Assembly (NCBI GenBank): GCA_017852395.1
Contig: JAFMLE010000005.1
Location: 1-64,000, forward strand
Reading direction: 5' to 3'
Origin: Flavobacteriaceae bacterium
Lineage (GTDB): Bacteria > Bacteroidota > Bacteroidia > Flavobacteriales > Flavobacteriaceae
DNA: 64,000 nt
The first letter of the stretch is position 1. Every line of letters begins with the position of its first letter. The position numbers and the translations under genes were made by a program. The notes under the pieces are model-generated. The model saw nothing but the letters and a program-made list of their open reading frames with translations. It ran no database searches and was not told where the DNA came from. Of this stretch, positions 28,925 through 37,718 are shown one piece after another.

Positions 28925-30306
28925 GCCTTGTACCCTAGCTTTTTTTCAATCGCAATAATCATTTGATTGGCTAAGTCTTTCCCAGTGGCGTTTTCTATGC
29001 CTTCCAGTCCTGGTGAAGAATTGACTTCGAGTACCAAAGGGCCTTTGTTGGATCGGATAATATCCACCCCTGCAACGGCCAAATCAAAAACCTTTGCGGC
29101 ACGAACGGCAAGTCGTTTTTCTTCGGGTGTAACTTTGACCTTGGATGCGACCCCTCCTTGGTGCAAATTGGATCTAAACTCGCCTACAGCTGCTTGACGT
29201 TGTATCGAGGCAACTACTTTGCCATTTACCACAAAACAACGAATGTCTTTGCCTTGGGCTTCTTTGATAAATTCTTGAACTAAAATATTGGCATTAAGGC
29301 TTCTGAACGCATTGATCACACTTTCTGCAGCTTTGCTCGTTTCTGCTGAAACCACCCCTTTTCCTTGAGTGCTTTCTAATAATTTGATGATCAAAGGCGC
29401 TCCGCCTACCATTGAGATTATGTCTTTGGTGTCCAATGGTGATTTTGCAAATCCTGTGATTGGAGTATTGATCCCTTTTGCAGTAAATATTTGAGAAGAA
29501 TGAAGTTTGTCTCTAGACTGTGCAATGGACTCAGCAGAATTTAGGCAATAGGTCCCAATTCCACTAAACTGACGCAATAGTGCACAGCCATAGAAAGTCA
29601 TACTGGGCCGAATCCTTGGAATTACAGCATCAATATCTTCAAGATTGCTTCCTCCTCGATATCGCACACCGGGCTTGGTTGCATCCATGTGCATATAACA
29701 ATATTGTATATTAAGAAACTGGATTTCGTGGCCTCTAGCTTGTGCTGCCTCCATAATACGCTGATTGCTATATAACTCTCTGTTGGTAGCCAATAGTGCA
29801 AGTTTGAGTCCAGATTTTTTCTTTATCAGATGTTTATAAAACGATCGTATCTCTGAGGAGCTATAGTCGCCCAAACAAAAGCTTTCTGTGGGATTGATTA
29901 TAAACGACTCCATGGCTTGACGTCCAAGCAACATGCGATAATCCATTTGATCCCGATTGGACAAAGTCAATTCTATCGGGAATTCGTGCTTGCCCAAACG
30001 TACATTGGTCTGAATCACATAGCGTCGTTCCGAAATTCCGGACGAGCTTTTAATCATTCTACTATCAATAATTTTTGCCTTACACTTAACGGTGAGGCTG
30101 CGGTTATCCTGAACCGGATTGACATCAAACTCTACCCAAGCAACACCGTTGACAAAGATGCGCTTTACGTTGAGCGCTTGAATCGAAGAGGTCTTGGCTC
30201 CAGAGTCGATCCTTGCTTTGATTGCTGGAATGTTTAGTGCGTCAAAGGCACACCACTCTTGATTTCCGATAGTAATGGGCGTTTCCATGGCCAAAATTTT
30301 TTGCAA
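28921..30306 (-). CDS. Fusion: N-terminal RimB/ATP-dependent zinc protease-type retropepsin-like domain + C-terminal RimK ATP-grasp ligase
   Basis: [14 protein letters not shown] (DSGA) at N-term; ATP-grasp [34 protein letters not shown] at C-term. Confidence 0.88.
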   Translation of the reverse strand: MQKILAMETPITIGNQEWCAFDALNIPAIKARIDSGAKTSSIQALNVKRIFVNGVAWVEFDVNPVQDNRSLTVKCKAKIIDSRMIKSSSGISERRYVIQTNVRLGKHEFPIELTLSNRDQMDYRMLLGRQAMESFIINPTESFCLGDYSSSEIRSFYKHLIKKKSGLKLALLATNRELYSNQRIMEAAQARGHEIQFLNIQYCYMHMDATKPGVRYRGGSNLEDIDAVIPRIRPSMTFYGCALLRQFSGIGTYCLNSAESIAQSRDKLHSSQIFTAKGINTPITGFAKSPLDTKDIISMVGGAPLIIKLLESTQGKGVVSAETSKAAESVINAFRSLNANILVQEFIKEAQGKDIRCFVVNGKVVASIQRQAAVGEFRSNLHQGGVASKVKVTPEEKRLAVRAAKVFDLAVAGVDIIRSNKGPLVLEVNSSPGLEGIENATGKDLANQMIIAIEKKLGYKA

Positions 30307-30360
30307 TAGTACTCTTTTTTTAACTTAAATTAATGCTTTAATTGATCTCTAAATGGTTGA

Positions 30361-31566
30361 ATGAGAAATATTCATTTTAAAAAATACGGAATTCTTTTGG
30401 TGCTCATCTTGGTTTCAGCTTGCCAAAAAGAAAATCCATTGAATAAAATTATGGCCGGCGAAGACCCCAAAATCAAAGCTATCGCAGGTTCCATAGACGC
30501 CCATAATGTACAAATTCTATATACTACGGTCTCTAAGGATACCCAAGGGCGTTCGCAATTAAAATCATGGTCGTATGGTTTGGATGAAAACCGGTATTTC
30601 TATCCCGCCAGTACGGCAAAATTTCCAATTGTTTTACTCACACTTGAAAAATTAAACGCTTTGCAAAAACAAGGGGTCCCGATTACTAAAGACACGCCTT
30701 TTCATATCATCAATTCCAAAGATATGGGGTATATCGCTCAACGCGATAGCACAAAATCCGATGGCCTTTTGACCATTGGCCATCTGATTAAAAAAATATT
30801 TTTAGTCAGTGACAATGATGCTTACAACTATTTGTTTGATTTTTTGGGCACCGATTACATCAATGCCACGCTGCAAGAAAAAGGGTTTAACAACACCCAA
30901 ATACATCATAAATTTTTGTTTGGTGCAGACAATCAGTCCACCTGGGAATATGTTTTTTTTGATGATAAAGACACCTTGTATCATCAAGCTACAATTTTGG
31001 CCAAAAACGAACTAAAAAATCAGGGCCTCAAAGGACTTTTGGCTGGAGTAGGGTACCTAGAAAAAGGCAGTTTGGTAGAAAAACCAATGGATTTTTCTCA
31101 AAAAAACAGCATCTCTATTCGAGACCTTGAAGGCATGGTGCAACGCGTCATCTTACCGGAAATGTTTCCAACCCATGCGCGCTTTGATCTTGCCAACGAG
31201 GATTATGAATTTGTTCGGTACTGGATGAGTCGCAATACGCTGGAAAGTACTGATCCCGAATACCGGACACAAGATGGGTATTTTGACAGTTATGTTAAGT
31301 TTTTGATTTTTGGAGATGTCCCCGGACAAATGGATGGAAAGGTCCGTATCTATAACAAAGTAGGTGAAGCTTATGGCACCCTTACCGATACGGCCTATAT
31401 TGTTAGTGAAGCGGAGGATATTGCATTTTTTCTAACAGCGACTGTTTTTGTAAATGAAAATCAAGTCTTCAATGACGACCAATACGAATACGAAACCCTA
31501 GGGTTCCCGTTTTTAGGCGCGTTGGGCCGTGCGGTATTGGCGTTGGAGCGAAGCCAAAAAAACTAG
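30361..31566 (+). CDS. Serine hydrolase (class A beta-lactamase-like), lipoprotein
   Basis: LLVLILVSACQKE lipobox; PASTAKFPIVLLTLEKL (SxxK); VSDNDAYNYLFD (SDN-like). Confidence 0.8.
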   Translation: MRNIHFKKYGILLVLILVSACQKENPLNKIMAGEDPKIKAIAGSIDAHNVQILYTTVSKDTQGRSQLKSWSYGLDENRYFYPASTAKFPIVLLTLEKLNALQKQGVPITKDTPFHIINSKDMGYIAQRDSTKSDGLLTIGHLIKKIFLVSDNDAYNYLFDFLGTDYINATLQEKGFNNTQIHHKFLFGADNQSTWEYVFFDDKDTLYHQATILAKNELKNQGLKGLLAGVGYLEKGSLVEKPMDFSQKNSISIRDLEGMVQRVILPEMFPTHARFDLANEDYEFVRYWMSRNTLESTDPEYRTQDGYFDSYVKFLIFGDVPGQMDGKVRIYNKVGEAYGTLTDTAYIVSEAEDIAFFLTATVFVNENQVFNDDQYEYETLGFPFLGALGRAVLALERSQKN

Positions 31567-32516
31567 TCTTTTTTCTTGAGTCCCAATTCGATCAACCGCT
31601 CTTCCAGATAAGCACCTGCAGTTGTGTCTTCAAATCCTTTAGGGTGGTCTTTATCAACGCAATTAGAGAGGCAATTGAGCGGCATTTCGGAGATGGGATG
31701 CATAAAAAACGGGATTGAAAACCGTGAATTTCCCCACTCTTCTCTTGGGGGGTTAACCACCCGGTGGATGGTCGACTTAAGTTTGTTGTTGGTCAATCGA
31801 GAGAGCATGTCCCCCACATTGATCATCAATTCATCAGGGGCAGCCAAGGCATCAATCCACTCGTTTTGCTTGTTGAGGACTTGTAGCCCTGCGCCTTGTG
31901 CTCCCATCAATAGGGTAATAAGATTTATGTCTCCATGAGCTGCTGCTCGAACGGCATCTTTTGGCTCGACGGTAATGGGCGGATAGTGAATGGGTCTAAG
32001 GATGGAGTTGCCATTTTTGATGTACGGGTTAAAATAATCGGTGGGCAACTGAAGAAAGTCGGCAAGAGCCTCTAAAACATAAGCTGCCGTGGCTTCGAGT
32101 TGCTGGTAGGTTTCTTTACCAATGGCATTAAATTCGGGGAGTTCTTCAACCCACACATTTTTGGGATAAGCGGCTTCGAGCGCTGGGTTGTTGACCACAT
32201 ATTGCCCAAAATGCCAAAACTCTTTGAGGTCGGCTATTGTTCTACCTTTTGCCGTTTCTTTTCCAAAAGAAGTATAGCCTCTTTGTCCGCCAATGCCCGG
32301 GATTTCGTACTTCTTTTTTGTTTCATAGGGCAAGTCAAAGAACGCTTTGATTTGCTTGTAAAGGTTTTCTTGTAGACTTGTAGACAACAAATGGCCTTTG
32401 AGCGCTACAAAACCGATCTCAGTAAACGCTTTTCCTAAGTCTGCAACAAATTGTTTTTTGGCTGCTGCATCGCCATTTATATATTGATTGAGGTCTACTT
32501 TTGGAATCCGATTCAT
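31563..32516 (-). CDS. Isopenicillin N synthase family 2OG-Fe(II) oxygenase
   Basis: MNRIPKVDLNQY..; AHGDINLITLLMGAQGAGLQV; STIHRVVNPPREEWGNSRFSIPFF; supplied start 32573 lies inside a terminator. Confidence 0.9.
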   Translation of the reverse strand: MNRIPKVDLNQYINGDAAAKKQFVADLGKAFTEIGFVALKGHLLSTSLQENLYKQIKAFFDLPYETKKKYEIPGIGGQRGYTSFGKETAKGRTIADLKEFWHFGQYVVNNPALEAAYPKNVWVEELPEFNAIGKETYQQLEATAAYVLEALADFLQLPTDYFNPYIKNGNSILRPIHYPPITVEPKDAVRAAAHGDINLITLLMGAQGAGLQVLNKQNEWIDALAAPDELMINVGDMLSRLTNNKLKSTIHRVVNPPREEWGNSRFSIPFFMHPISEMPLNCLSNCVDKDHPKGFEDTTAGAYLEERLIELGLKKKD

Positions 32517-32550
32517 CCCCGAATATTTTTGTTCTCTCAAAGATAATGCT

Positions 32551-32583
32551 AAAAAAAAGAAAAGCAGGCCCATCGACCTGCTT
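32551..32583 (-). terminator. Intrinsic terminator upstream of 2OG oxygenase
   Basis: Minus strand AAGCAGGTCGATGGGCCTGCTTTTCTTTTTTTT: 7-bp stem plus U tract. Confidence 0.8.
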
Positions 32584-32603
32584 CTTAAGTAGATAAGGAA
32601 TGT

Positions 32604-32669
32604 TTAAAACAGCTGGCCAAAAGGCGTCTGCTGTCTTGAGGTATTCCTTAAATGTTGATCATAAGACAT
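32604..32669 (-). CDS. 21-aa small ORF with extended Shine-Dalgarno
   Basis: MSYDQHLRNTSRQQTPFGQLF; AGAAAGGAGGTG-N4-ATG. Confidence 0.5.
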   Translation of the reverse strand: MSYDQHLRNTSRQQTPFGQLF

Positions 32670-32673
32670 AAGA

Positions 32674-32685
32674 CACCTCCTTTCT
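32674..32685 (-). promoter_or_regulatory. Extended Shine-Dalgarno complementary to Bacteroidota 16S 3' tail
   Basis: Minus AGAAAGGAGGTG is the exact reverse complement of CACCTCCTTTCT. Confidence 0.75.
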
Positions 32686-32693
32686 ACATTTAA

Positions 32694-32729
32694 TTAGACA
32701 TTGCTGTTGTCACAGCACGAACAGGTCAT
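32694..32729 (-). CDS. 11-aa Cys-rich leader-type ORF
   Basis: ATG ACC TGT TCG TGC TGT GAC AAC AGC AAT GTC TAA = MTCSCCDNSNV. Confidence 0.45.
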   Translation of the reverse strand: MTCSCCDNSNV

Positions 32730-32763
32730 CTCAAATTTAGGGATAGTTTATAATAAAAAAGTC

Positions 32764-34032
32764 CTATTTGACAATTTTTTTTAAGGTCAATCCTTGAACC
32801 AATATTGTAAATAAGACAACCATATAGGTAAGGATCAATATAAGTTCTTTGCCTGATCCAATTTGATCGGGCAAGTTGAGTGCAAGGGCGATGCTCAAAC
32901 CTCCACGGAGACCTCCCCAAGTGATAATCAATGCGGTATTTTTTTCAAATTCTTTTTTTATTGATAAGGATTTGATCGGTATAAGTACCCCAATCCAACG
33001 AGCGAGTACTACATTAATGATGGTTAATATGGAAATCATCAGATAGGAAAGGGAAAAATTTTGAAGTATGGGTATAATCTCCAATCCAATTAAGATAAAA
33101 AGAATGGCATTTAGTGTTTCGTCTAACAGGTGCCAAAATTTATATACATAGTCCCCCATTGCTCGCTGTAAGCCTATTTTATCTTTATCTGTATCAATAT
33201 TTTGGTTTAAAAATAAACCCATCACCACCACCCCTAAAGGGCCCGAAAAGTGAAGATAACTGGCCAATATCGAAATAATTAATACCAAAGAAAGTGTGAT
33301 CAGCACTTCGAGCTCAATGTGTTGGTTTTCGATATATTTTACCAATTTTAGCCCCAAATATCCGATCAACAATCCCAAGGCCACTCCTCCGACTACTTCG
33401 GTAAGAAATAACGTTCCAACGCTTTGAGCGGTTATGTTTTCGATGCCTTCTACCTTAACATTGAGCAAGGTTAAAAACAAAACAACACCGATGCCGTCGT
33501 TGAAGAGCGACTCTCCAGCAATACGTGTTTCGGTCACCGATGAAAGATTCATTTTTTTGACCATTGCCAATACTGCAATTGGATCTGTAGGGGCAATTAG
33601 TGCACCAAAAAGCAAGCAATCTACATAGGTTAGCCCCAAATGATTGAGATTAAGAAACGGCTGGCTAATGAACCAATACGTAGCTGACCCTACCATAAAA
33701 GTAGAAAACACCACTCCAAAACTGGCCAATAACAACACGGTTACTTTATCTTTAAGAAGTTCATGGACATTGACACTTATGGCTCCAGCAAACAACAAAA
33801 AAGGCAGCATAACATCGATCAACAATACACTAAAATCAAATTGGGCCGTCAATGTCGTCACCATCGACAAAAACTGGGGCCATATCAACCCCAAAACCAT
33901 GACGGTCAGCGATAAGACTATGGCCAAAACCATCAAACCTATCGTTTGTGGCAGCTTAAGAACACGGAGATTTACAATCGAAAATATAGACGCCAGCAGC
34001 AATAAAAAGGTGGTCAACTCAAGAAGACTCAT
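32764..34032 (-). CDS. Na+(cation)/H+ antiporter, NhaP/CPA1-like
   Basis: ALIAPTDPIAVLAMVKK, GESLFNDGIGVVLFL, WGGLRGGLSIALAL. Confidence 0.93.
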   Translation of the reverse strand: MSLLELTTFLLLLASIFSIVNLRVLKLPQTIGLMVLAIVLSLTVMVLGLIWPQFLSMVTTLTAQFDFSVLLIDVMLPFLLFAGAISVNVHELLKDKVTVLLLASFGVVFSTFMVGSATYWFISQPFLNLNHLGLTYVDCLLFGALIAPTDPIAVLAMVKKMNLSSVTETRIAGESLFNDGIGVVLFLTLLNVKVEGIENITAQSVGTLFLTEVVGGVALGLLIGYLGLKLVKYIENQHIELEVLITLSLVLIISILASYLHFSGPLGVVVMGLFLNQNIDTDKDKIGLQRAMGDYVYKFWHLLDETLNAILFILIGLEIIPILQNFSLSYLMISILTIINVVLARWIGVLIPIKSLSIKKEFEKNTALIITWGGLRGGLSIALALNLPDQIGSGKELILILTYMVVLFTILVQGLTLKKIVK

Positions 34033-34079
34033 GAATATTCAAATATAGTTTCTACAAGATACTATTTTTTGAAATATCC

Positions 34080-34673
34080 CTACTTAACTTGATTGGCGTA
34101 GATCTTGCTAATGTATTTTCCGATCAAATCAAATTCTAAATTGATCAGAGTCCCAACCTTGAATTGATGAAAATTAGTGTGCTCGTAAGTATAAGGGATG
34201 ATGGCTACAGAGAACTGATCGACTCCAGAATCTACAACTGTCAAACTTACCCCATTGACGGTGATGGATCCTTTCTCTATCGTGATGTTATTTTGAACAG
34301 GATCGTAGCTAAAGGTAAAACGCCAACTGCCATTTTCTTCCAAAATATGGGTGCATACGCCAATTTGATCCACATGTCCTTGGACCATATGTCCATCTAA
34401 TCGAGTGCCCAATTTCATGGCACGTTCCAAATTGACCAAATCCCCTTCTTTGAGGGTTCCCAGGGCAGATTTTTCGAGGGTTTCTTTGATTGCTGTTACG
34501 GTATATTGGTCTCCTTCTTGGGCAACTACTGTGAGACAAACCCCATTGTGGGCCAACGATTGGTCTATTTTGAGTCGTTGGGCCAGGGTACTTTGCATCG
34601 TAATGTGCAAGTTGTCACCCTCTTTTTTTAGCTGTTTGACGATCCCAAAGGCTTCGATAATACCTGTAAACAT
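34080..34673 (-). CDS. ribE: Riboflavin synthase alpha subunit
   Basis: MFTGIIEAFGIV; HNGVCLTV; GHMVQGHVDQIG; ITVNGVSLTV (duplicated barrel). Confidence 0.97.
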   Translation of the reverse strand: MFTGIIEAFGIVKQLKKEGDNLHITMQSTLAQRLKIDQSLAHNGVCLTVVAQEGDQYTVTAIKETLEKSALGTLKEGDLVNLERAMKLGTRLDGHMVQGHVDQIGVCTHILEENGSWRFTFSYDPVQNNITIEKGSITVNGVSLTVVDSGVDQFSVAIIPYTYEHTNFHQFKVGTLINLEFDLIGKYISKIYANQVK

Positions 34674-34722
34674 GGACTTAATTAGTTACCTTTGTGTGCA
34701 AAAGTACAATTAAAAAAGTGAT

Positions 34723-35742
34723 ATGCCCTCCACACAGAAAATAACCATTGGAATTTCAATGGGTGATGCCAACGGCATTGGTTTAGAGATCATTTTAAAA
34801 TCTTTTGAAGACAAAAGAATGTTTGATTTTTTTACTCCAGTGCTCTTTGCTCCAAAAAATATCGTCAAATACCATCATGCGCATTTCAAACTCGATTGTG
34901 CCCTGAATTGGAGCAACGGTTGGTCGGATATAAAAAAGGGCAAACTTAACATTTTGGGGCCTCAAGAAGCTAATGAAAAAATAAGCTTTGGAACGTGTGA
35001 TTCACAAATTGGAGCCCTTGCTGTTGCCTCCTTTCAAGAGGCTACACAAGCGCTCAAAACCCAAAAAATAGAGGCCCTTGTCACAGCGCCTATTCACAAA
35101 CAAGCCATACAATCAGAACACTTTAAATTTCCCGGACACACCGACTATTTGGCACAAGAGTTAGAAGGCGAAAGTCTCATGTTTATGGTTACCGAAGGGC
35201 TACGTGTGGCACTACTTACCGACCACATACCCCTTCATCAAGTTGCTCAGGAGCTTCAAGAAACACTCTTGACCAAAAAAATCCAACAACTGCAACAAAG
35301 TCTAATCGTGGACTTTGGAATCACCAAGCCAAAAATTGCAGTGTTGGGCCTCAACCCCCACACGGGGGATCATGGTGTGATTGGTCTAGAGGACGATGAG
35401 GTCATACGGCCTGTATTGGCCACTTTCCAAGAACAAGGGCACCTGGTTTACGGGCCATTTGCTGCGGATAGCTTTTTTGGATCGGATGCGTATCGCGGGT
35501 TTGATGCGGTGTTGGCCATCTATCATGACCAGGGACTGATTCCTTTTAAAACCTTATCCTTTGGCAAGGGCGTCAATTTTACGGCAGGGCTCAATCGGGT
35601 ACGTACCTCTCCAGACCATGGCACCGCTTTTGAAATTGCCGGCAAAGGAATTGCTGACAACAGCTCTTTTGTAGAAGCCCTTTTTATGGCCAAAAAAATT
35701 GTTCTACAACGCCAAAGTCAACTACAAGACAGTGATTTATAG
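34723..35742 (+). CDS. pdxA: 4-hydroxythreonine-4-phosphate dehydrogenase
   Basis: ISMGDANGIGLEII, TAPIHKQAI, GLNPHTGDHG, AIYHDQGLIPFK. Confidence 0.97.
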   Translation: MPSTQKITIGISMGDANGIGLEIILKSFEDKRMFDFFTPVLFAPKNIVKYHHAHFKLDCALNWSNGWSDIKKGKLNILGPQEANEKISFGTCDSQIGALAVASFQEATQALKTQKIEALVTAPIHKQAIQSEHFKFPGHTDYLAQELEGESLMFMVTEGLRVALLTDHIPLHQVAQELQETLLTKKIQQLQQSLIVDFGITKPKIAVLGLNPHTGDHGVIGLEDDEVIRPVLATFQEQGHLVYGPFAADSFFGSDAYRGFDAVLAIYHDQGLIPFKTLSFGKGVNFTAGLNRVRTSPDHGTAFEIAGKGIADNSSFVEALFMAKKIVLQRQSQLQDSDL

Positions 35743-35776
35743 GTATTCGGCTAATTAATTTTTTTATGCCCAAGGG

Positions 35777-35805
35777 TTGCTATCTGTTATTTTTTATTAA
35801 ATTTG
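35777..35805 (+). promoter_or_regulatory. Putative Bacteroidota-type promoter for yceD-rpmF-fabH-accBC block
   Basis: TTG (35777-35779) - 18 nt - TAAATTTG (35798-35805), matching TTTG/TAnnTTTG layout; 25 nt before the start codon at 35828. Confidence 0.45.
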
Positions 35806-35827
35806 CCTGCTCAAATAGTATGAGGCC

Positions 35828-36349
35828 ATGCCGTCTGAATATAACATACCTTTCGTAGGATTGAAAAACGGGCTGCACAGTTTCGATTTTACTATTGAGA
35901 AAACGTTCTTTGAGACACTAGATTATTTTGATTTTTCTAAGGTTGACATTCGCGTAAACTTAGAACTGACAAAAAAAGAGCAACTATTGGAGCTTCATTT
36001 TTATGGGCATGGCGCAGTAGAAGTCCCTTGCGATATCAGCACAGAACTTTTTGACCTCCCCATAGAAACTCAGATGCAAATGATCGTCAAATTTGGTTCT
36101 GCATTTGAAAGCCCAAGCGAAGAAATTATGATTCTTCCTCACGGCACGTACCAAATTGACGTCACCCAGCAAATCTATGAGATGATCATTTTGGCCGTTC
36201 CACAAAAAAAAATCCATCCACAGGTTGCGGATGGCACCCTCAAGTCAGCAATTTTAGACAAATTAAAACTTCTAGCACCCAAAGAACAAAACACCTCAAC
36301 AAATGATCAACCCGATCCTCGTTGGGACCAATTGAAGAAATTATTATAA
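35828..36349 (+). CDS. yceD: DUF177 (YceD) family protein
   Basis: Adjacent to rpmF, C-terminal DPRWDQLKKLL ending, size 173 aa. Confidence 0.9.
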   Translation: MPSEYNIPFVGLKNGLHSFDFTIEKTFFETLDYFDFSKVDIRVNLELTKKEQLLELHFYGHGAVEVPCDISTELFDLPIETQMQMIVKFGSAFESPSEEIMILPHGTYQIDVTQQIYEMIILAVPQKKIHPQVADGTLKSAILDKLKLLAPKEQNTSTNDQPDPRWDQLKKLL

Positions 36350-36367
36350 AAACAAAATAGAGTACTG

Positions 36368-36565
36368 ATGGCACATCCTAAAAGAAAAATATCTAAAACA
36401 AGGAGAGACAAAAGAAGAACGCATTATAAAGCAAGTACCCCTCAAATAGCTACCTGCAGTGCCACTGGCGAACCACACCTTTACCACAGAGCACACTGGA
36501 GCGAAGGCAAACTGTATTATAGAGGAAAAGTCCTTATTGATAATACCGAAACTGCAGAAGCATAA
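36368..36565 (+). CDS. rpmF: 50S ribosomal protein L32
   Basis: [23 protein letters not shown]. Confidence 0.97.
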   Translation: MAHPKRKISKTRRDKRRTHYKASTPQIATCSATGEPHLYHRAHWSEGKLYYRGKVLIDNTETAEA

Positions 36566-36591
36566 GATCAAATGCGCTTTTGAAATCAATT

Positions 36592-36619
36592 AAACTCTCT
36601 GATTCAGAGGGTTTTTTTT
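36592..36619 (+). terminator. Probable intrinsic terminator after rpmF
   Basis: AAACTCTCTGATTCAGAGGGTTTTTTTT. Confidence 0.65.
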
Positions 36620-36699
36620 ATGAGTTCAATTTCGTTTTTTAAAAAACCGTTATCTTCACATGCTGTGATATTGTTCCAAAAACAATACGTACAAATAGA

Positions 36700-37704
36700 A
36701 TGGCTCAAAGTTCTGATCAAATAAAAGCAGCGATCACTGCCGTTGGGGGCTACGTCCCTGAAGATCGACTCACCAACCAAGATTTGGAAAAAATGGTCGA
36801 TACCAACGATGAGTGGATCAAAAGCCGAACAGGCATCGAAGCACGAAGAATCTTAAAAGACTCCACAAAAGCAACCTCTTATCTGGCCATCAAAGCATGT
36901 GAAAACCTGCTCAAAAAAACCCAATTAGACCCCAAAACCATCGATCTTGTGATCGTTGCCACAATCACTCCCGATCTTCACGTATCCGCCACAGCACCCT
37001 ATGTAGCCACCCAAATAGGCGCAACAAACGCCTTTGCGTTTGACGTACAAGCAGCATGCTCTGGTTTCTTATACGCCCTTTCGATTGCCGCAGGGAAAAT
37101 AGAATCCGGTCGATACAAAAAAATACTCGTCATCGGAGCAGACAAAATGTCCTCAATCGTTGACTATACCGACCGAAGCACCTGTATCATCTTTGGTGAT
37201 GGTGGTGGTGTTGCGCTCATGGAACCAAGCACCAACAATTTTGGATGGGAAGACGAATATTTTAGATCATCTGGAGAAGGAAGAAACTACCTCAACATGA
37301 AGGCCGGTGGCTCACTATGCCCAACAACGAGCCAAACCCTAGCCAATCGATGGCACTATCTCTATCAGGATGGCAAAAGCGTTTTTAAATACGCAGTCTC
37401 CGAAATGGCGCATGCTGGATCAGAAATAATGAAACGAAACGGACTAAAAAACCAAGACATTAAATATCTTGTACCCCATCAAGCCAACAAAAGAATCATT
37501 GAAGCCACCGCAAAACGGATGAACTTAGAGCAAGACAAAGTACTAATGAATATTAAAGATTACGGAAATACAACAGCCGCAACCATTCCCCTACTATTCA
37601 ATGATTTTGAGGCAGATTTAAAAAAAGGCGATAAATTAGTGCTCGCAGCCTTTGGAGGTGGATTTACTTGGGGGGCCGCTTTAATAACCTGGGCATATAA
37701 CTAG
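36700..37704 (+). CDS. fabH: Beta-ketoacyl-ACP synthase III
   Basis: [50 protein letters not shown]. Confidence 0.97.
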   Translation: MAQSSDQIKAAITAVGGYVPEDRLTNQDLEKMVDTNDEWIKSRTGIEARRILKDSTKATSYLAIKACENLLKKTQLDPKTIDLVIVATITPDLHVSATAPYVATQIGATNAFAFDVQAACSGFLYALSIAAGKIESGRYKKILVIGADKMSSIVDYTDRSTCIIFGDGGGVALMEPSTNNFGWEDEYFRSSGEGRNYLNMKAGGSLCPTTSQTLANRWHYLYQDGKSVFKYAVSEMAHAGSEIMKRNGLKNQDIKYLVPHQANKRIIEATAKRMNLEQDKVLMNIKDYGNTTAATIPLLFNDFEADLKKGDKLVLAAFGGGFTWGAALITWAYN

Positions 37705-37718
37705 AAATAAATAGAAAT

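Noticed and set aside
32674-32685. CACCTCCTTTCT as a fragment of a 16S rRNA gene
   Set aside because: Only the terminal 12 nt match and no further rRNA sequence flanks it; the spacing to an ATG on the other strand favours a Shine-Dalgarno reading.
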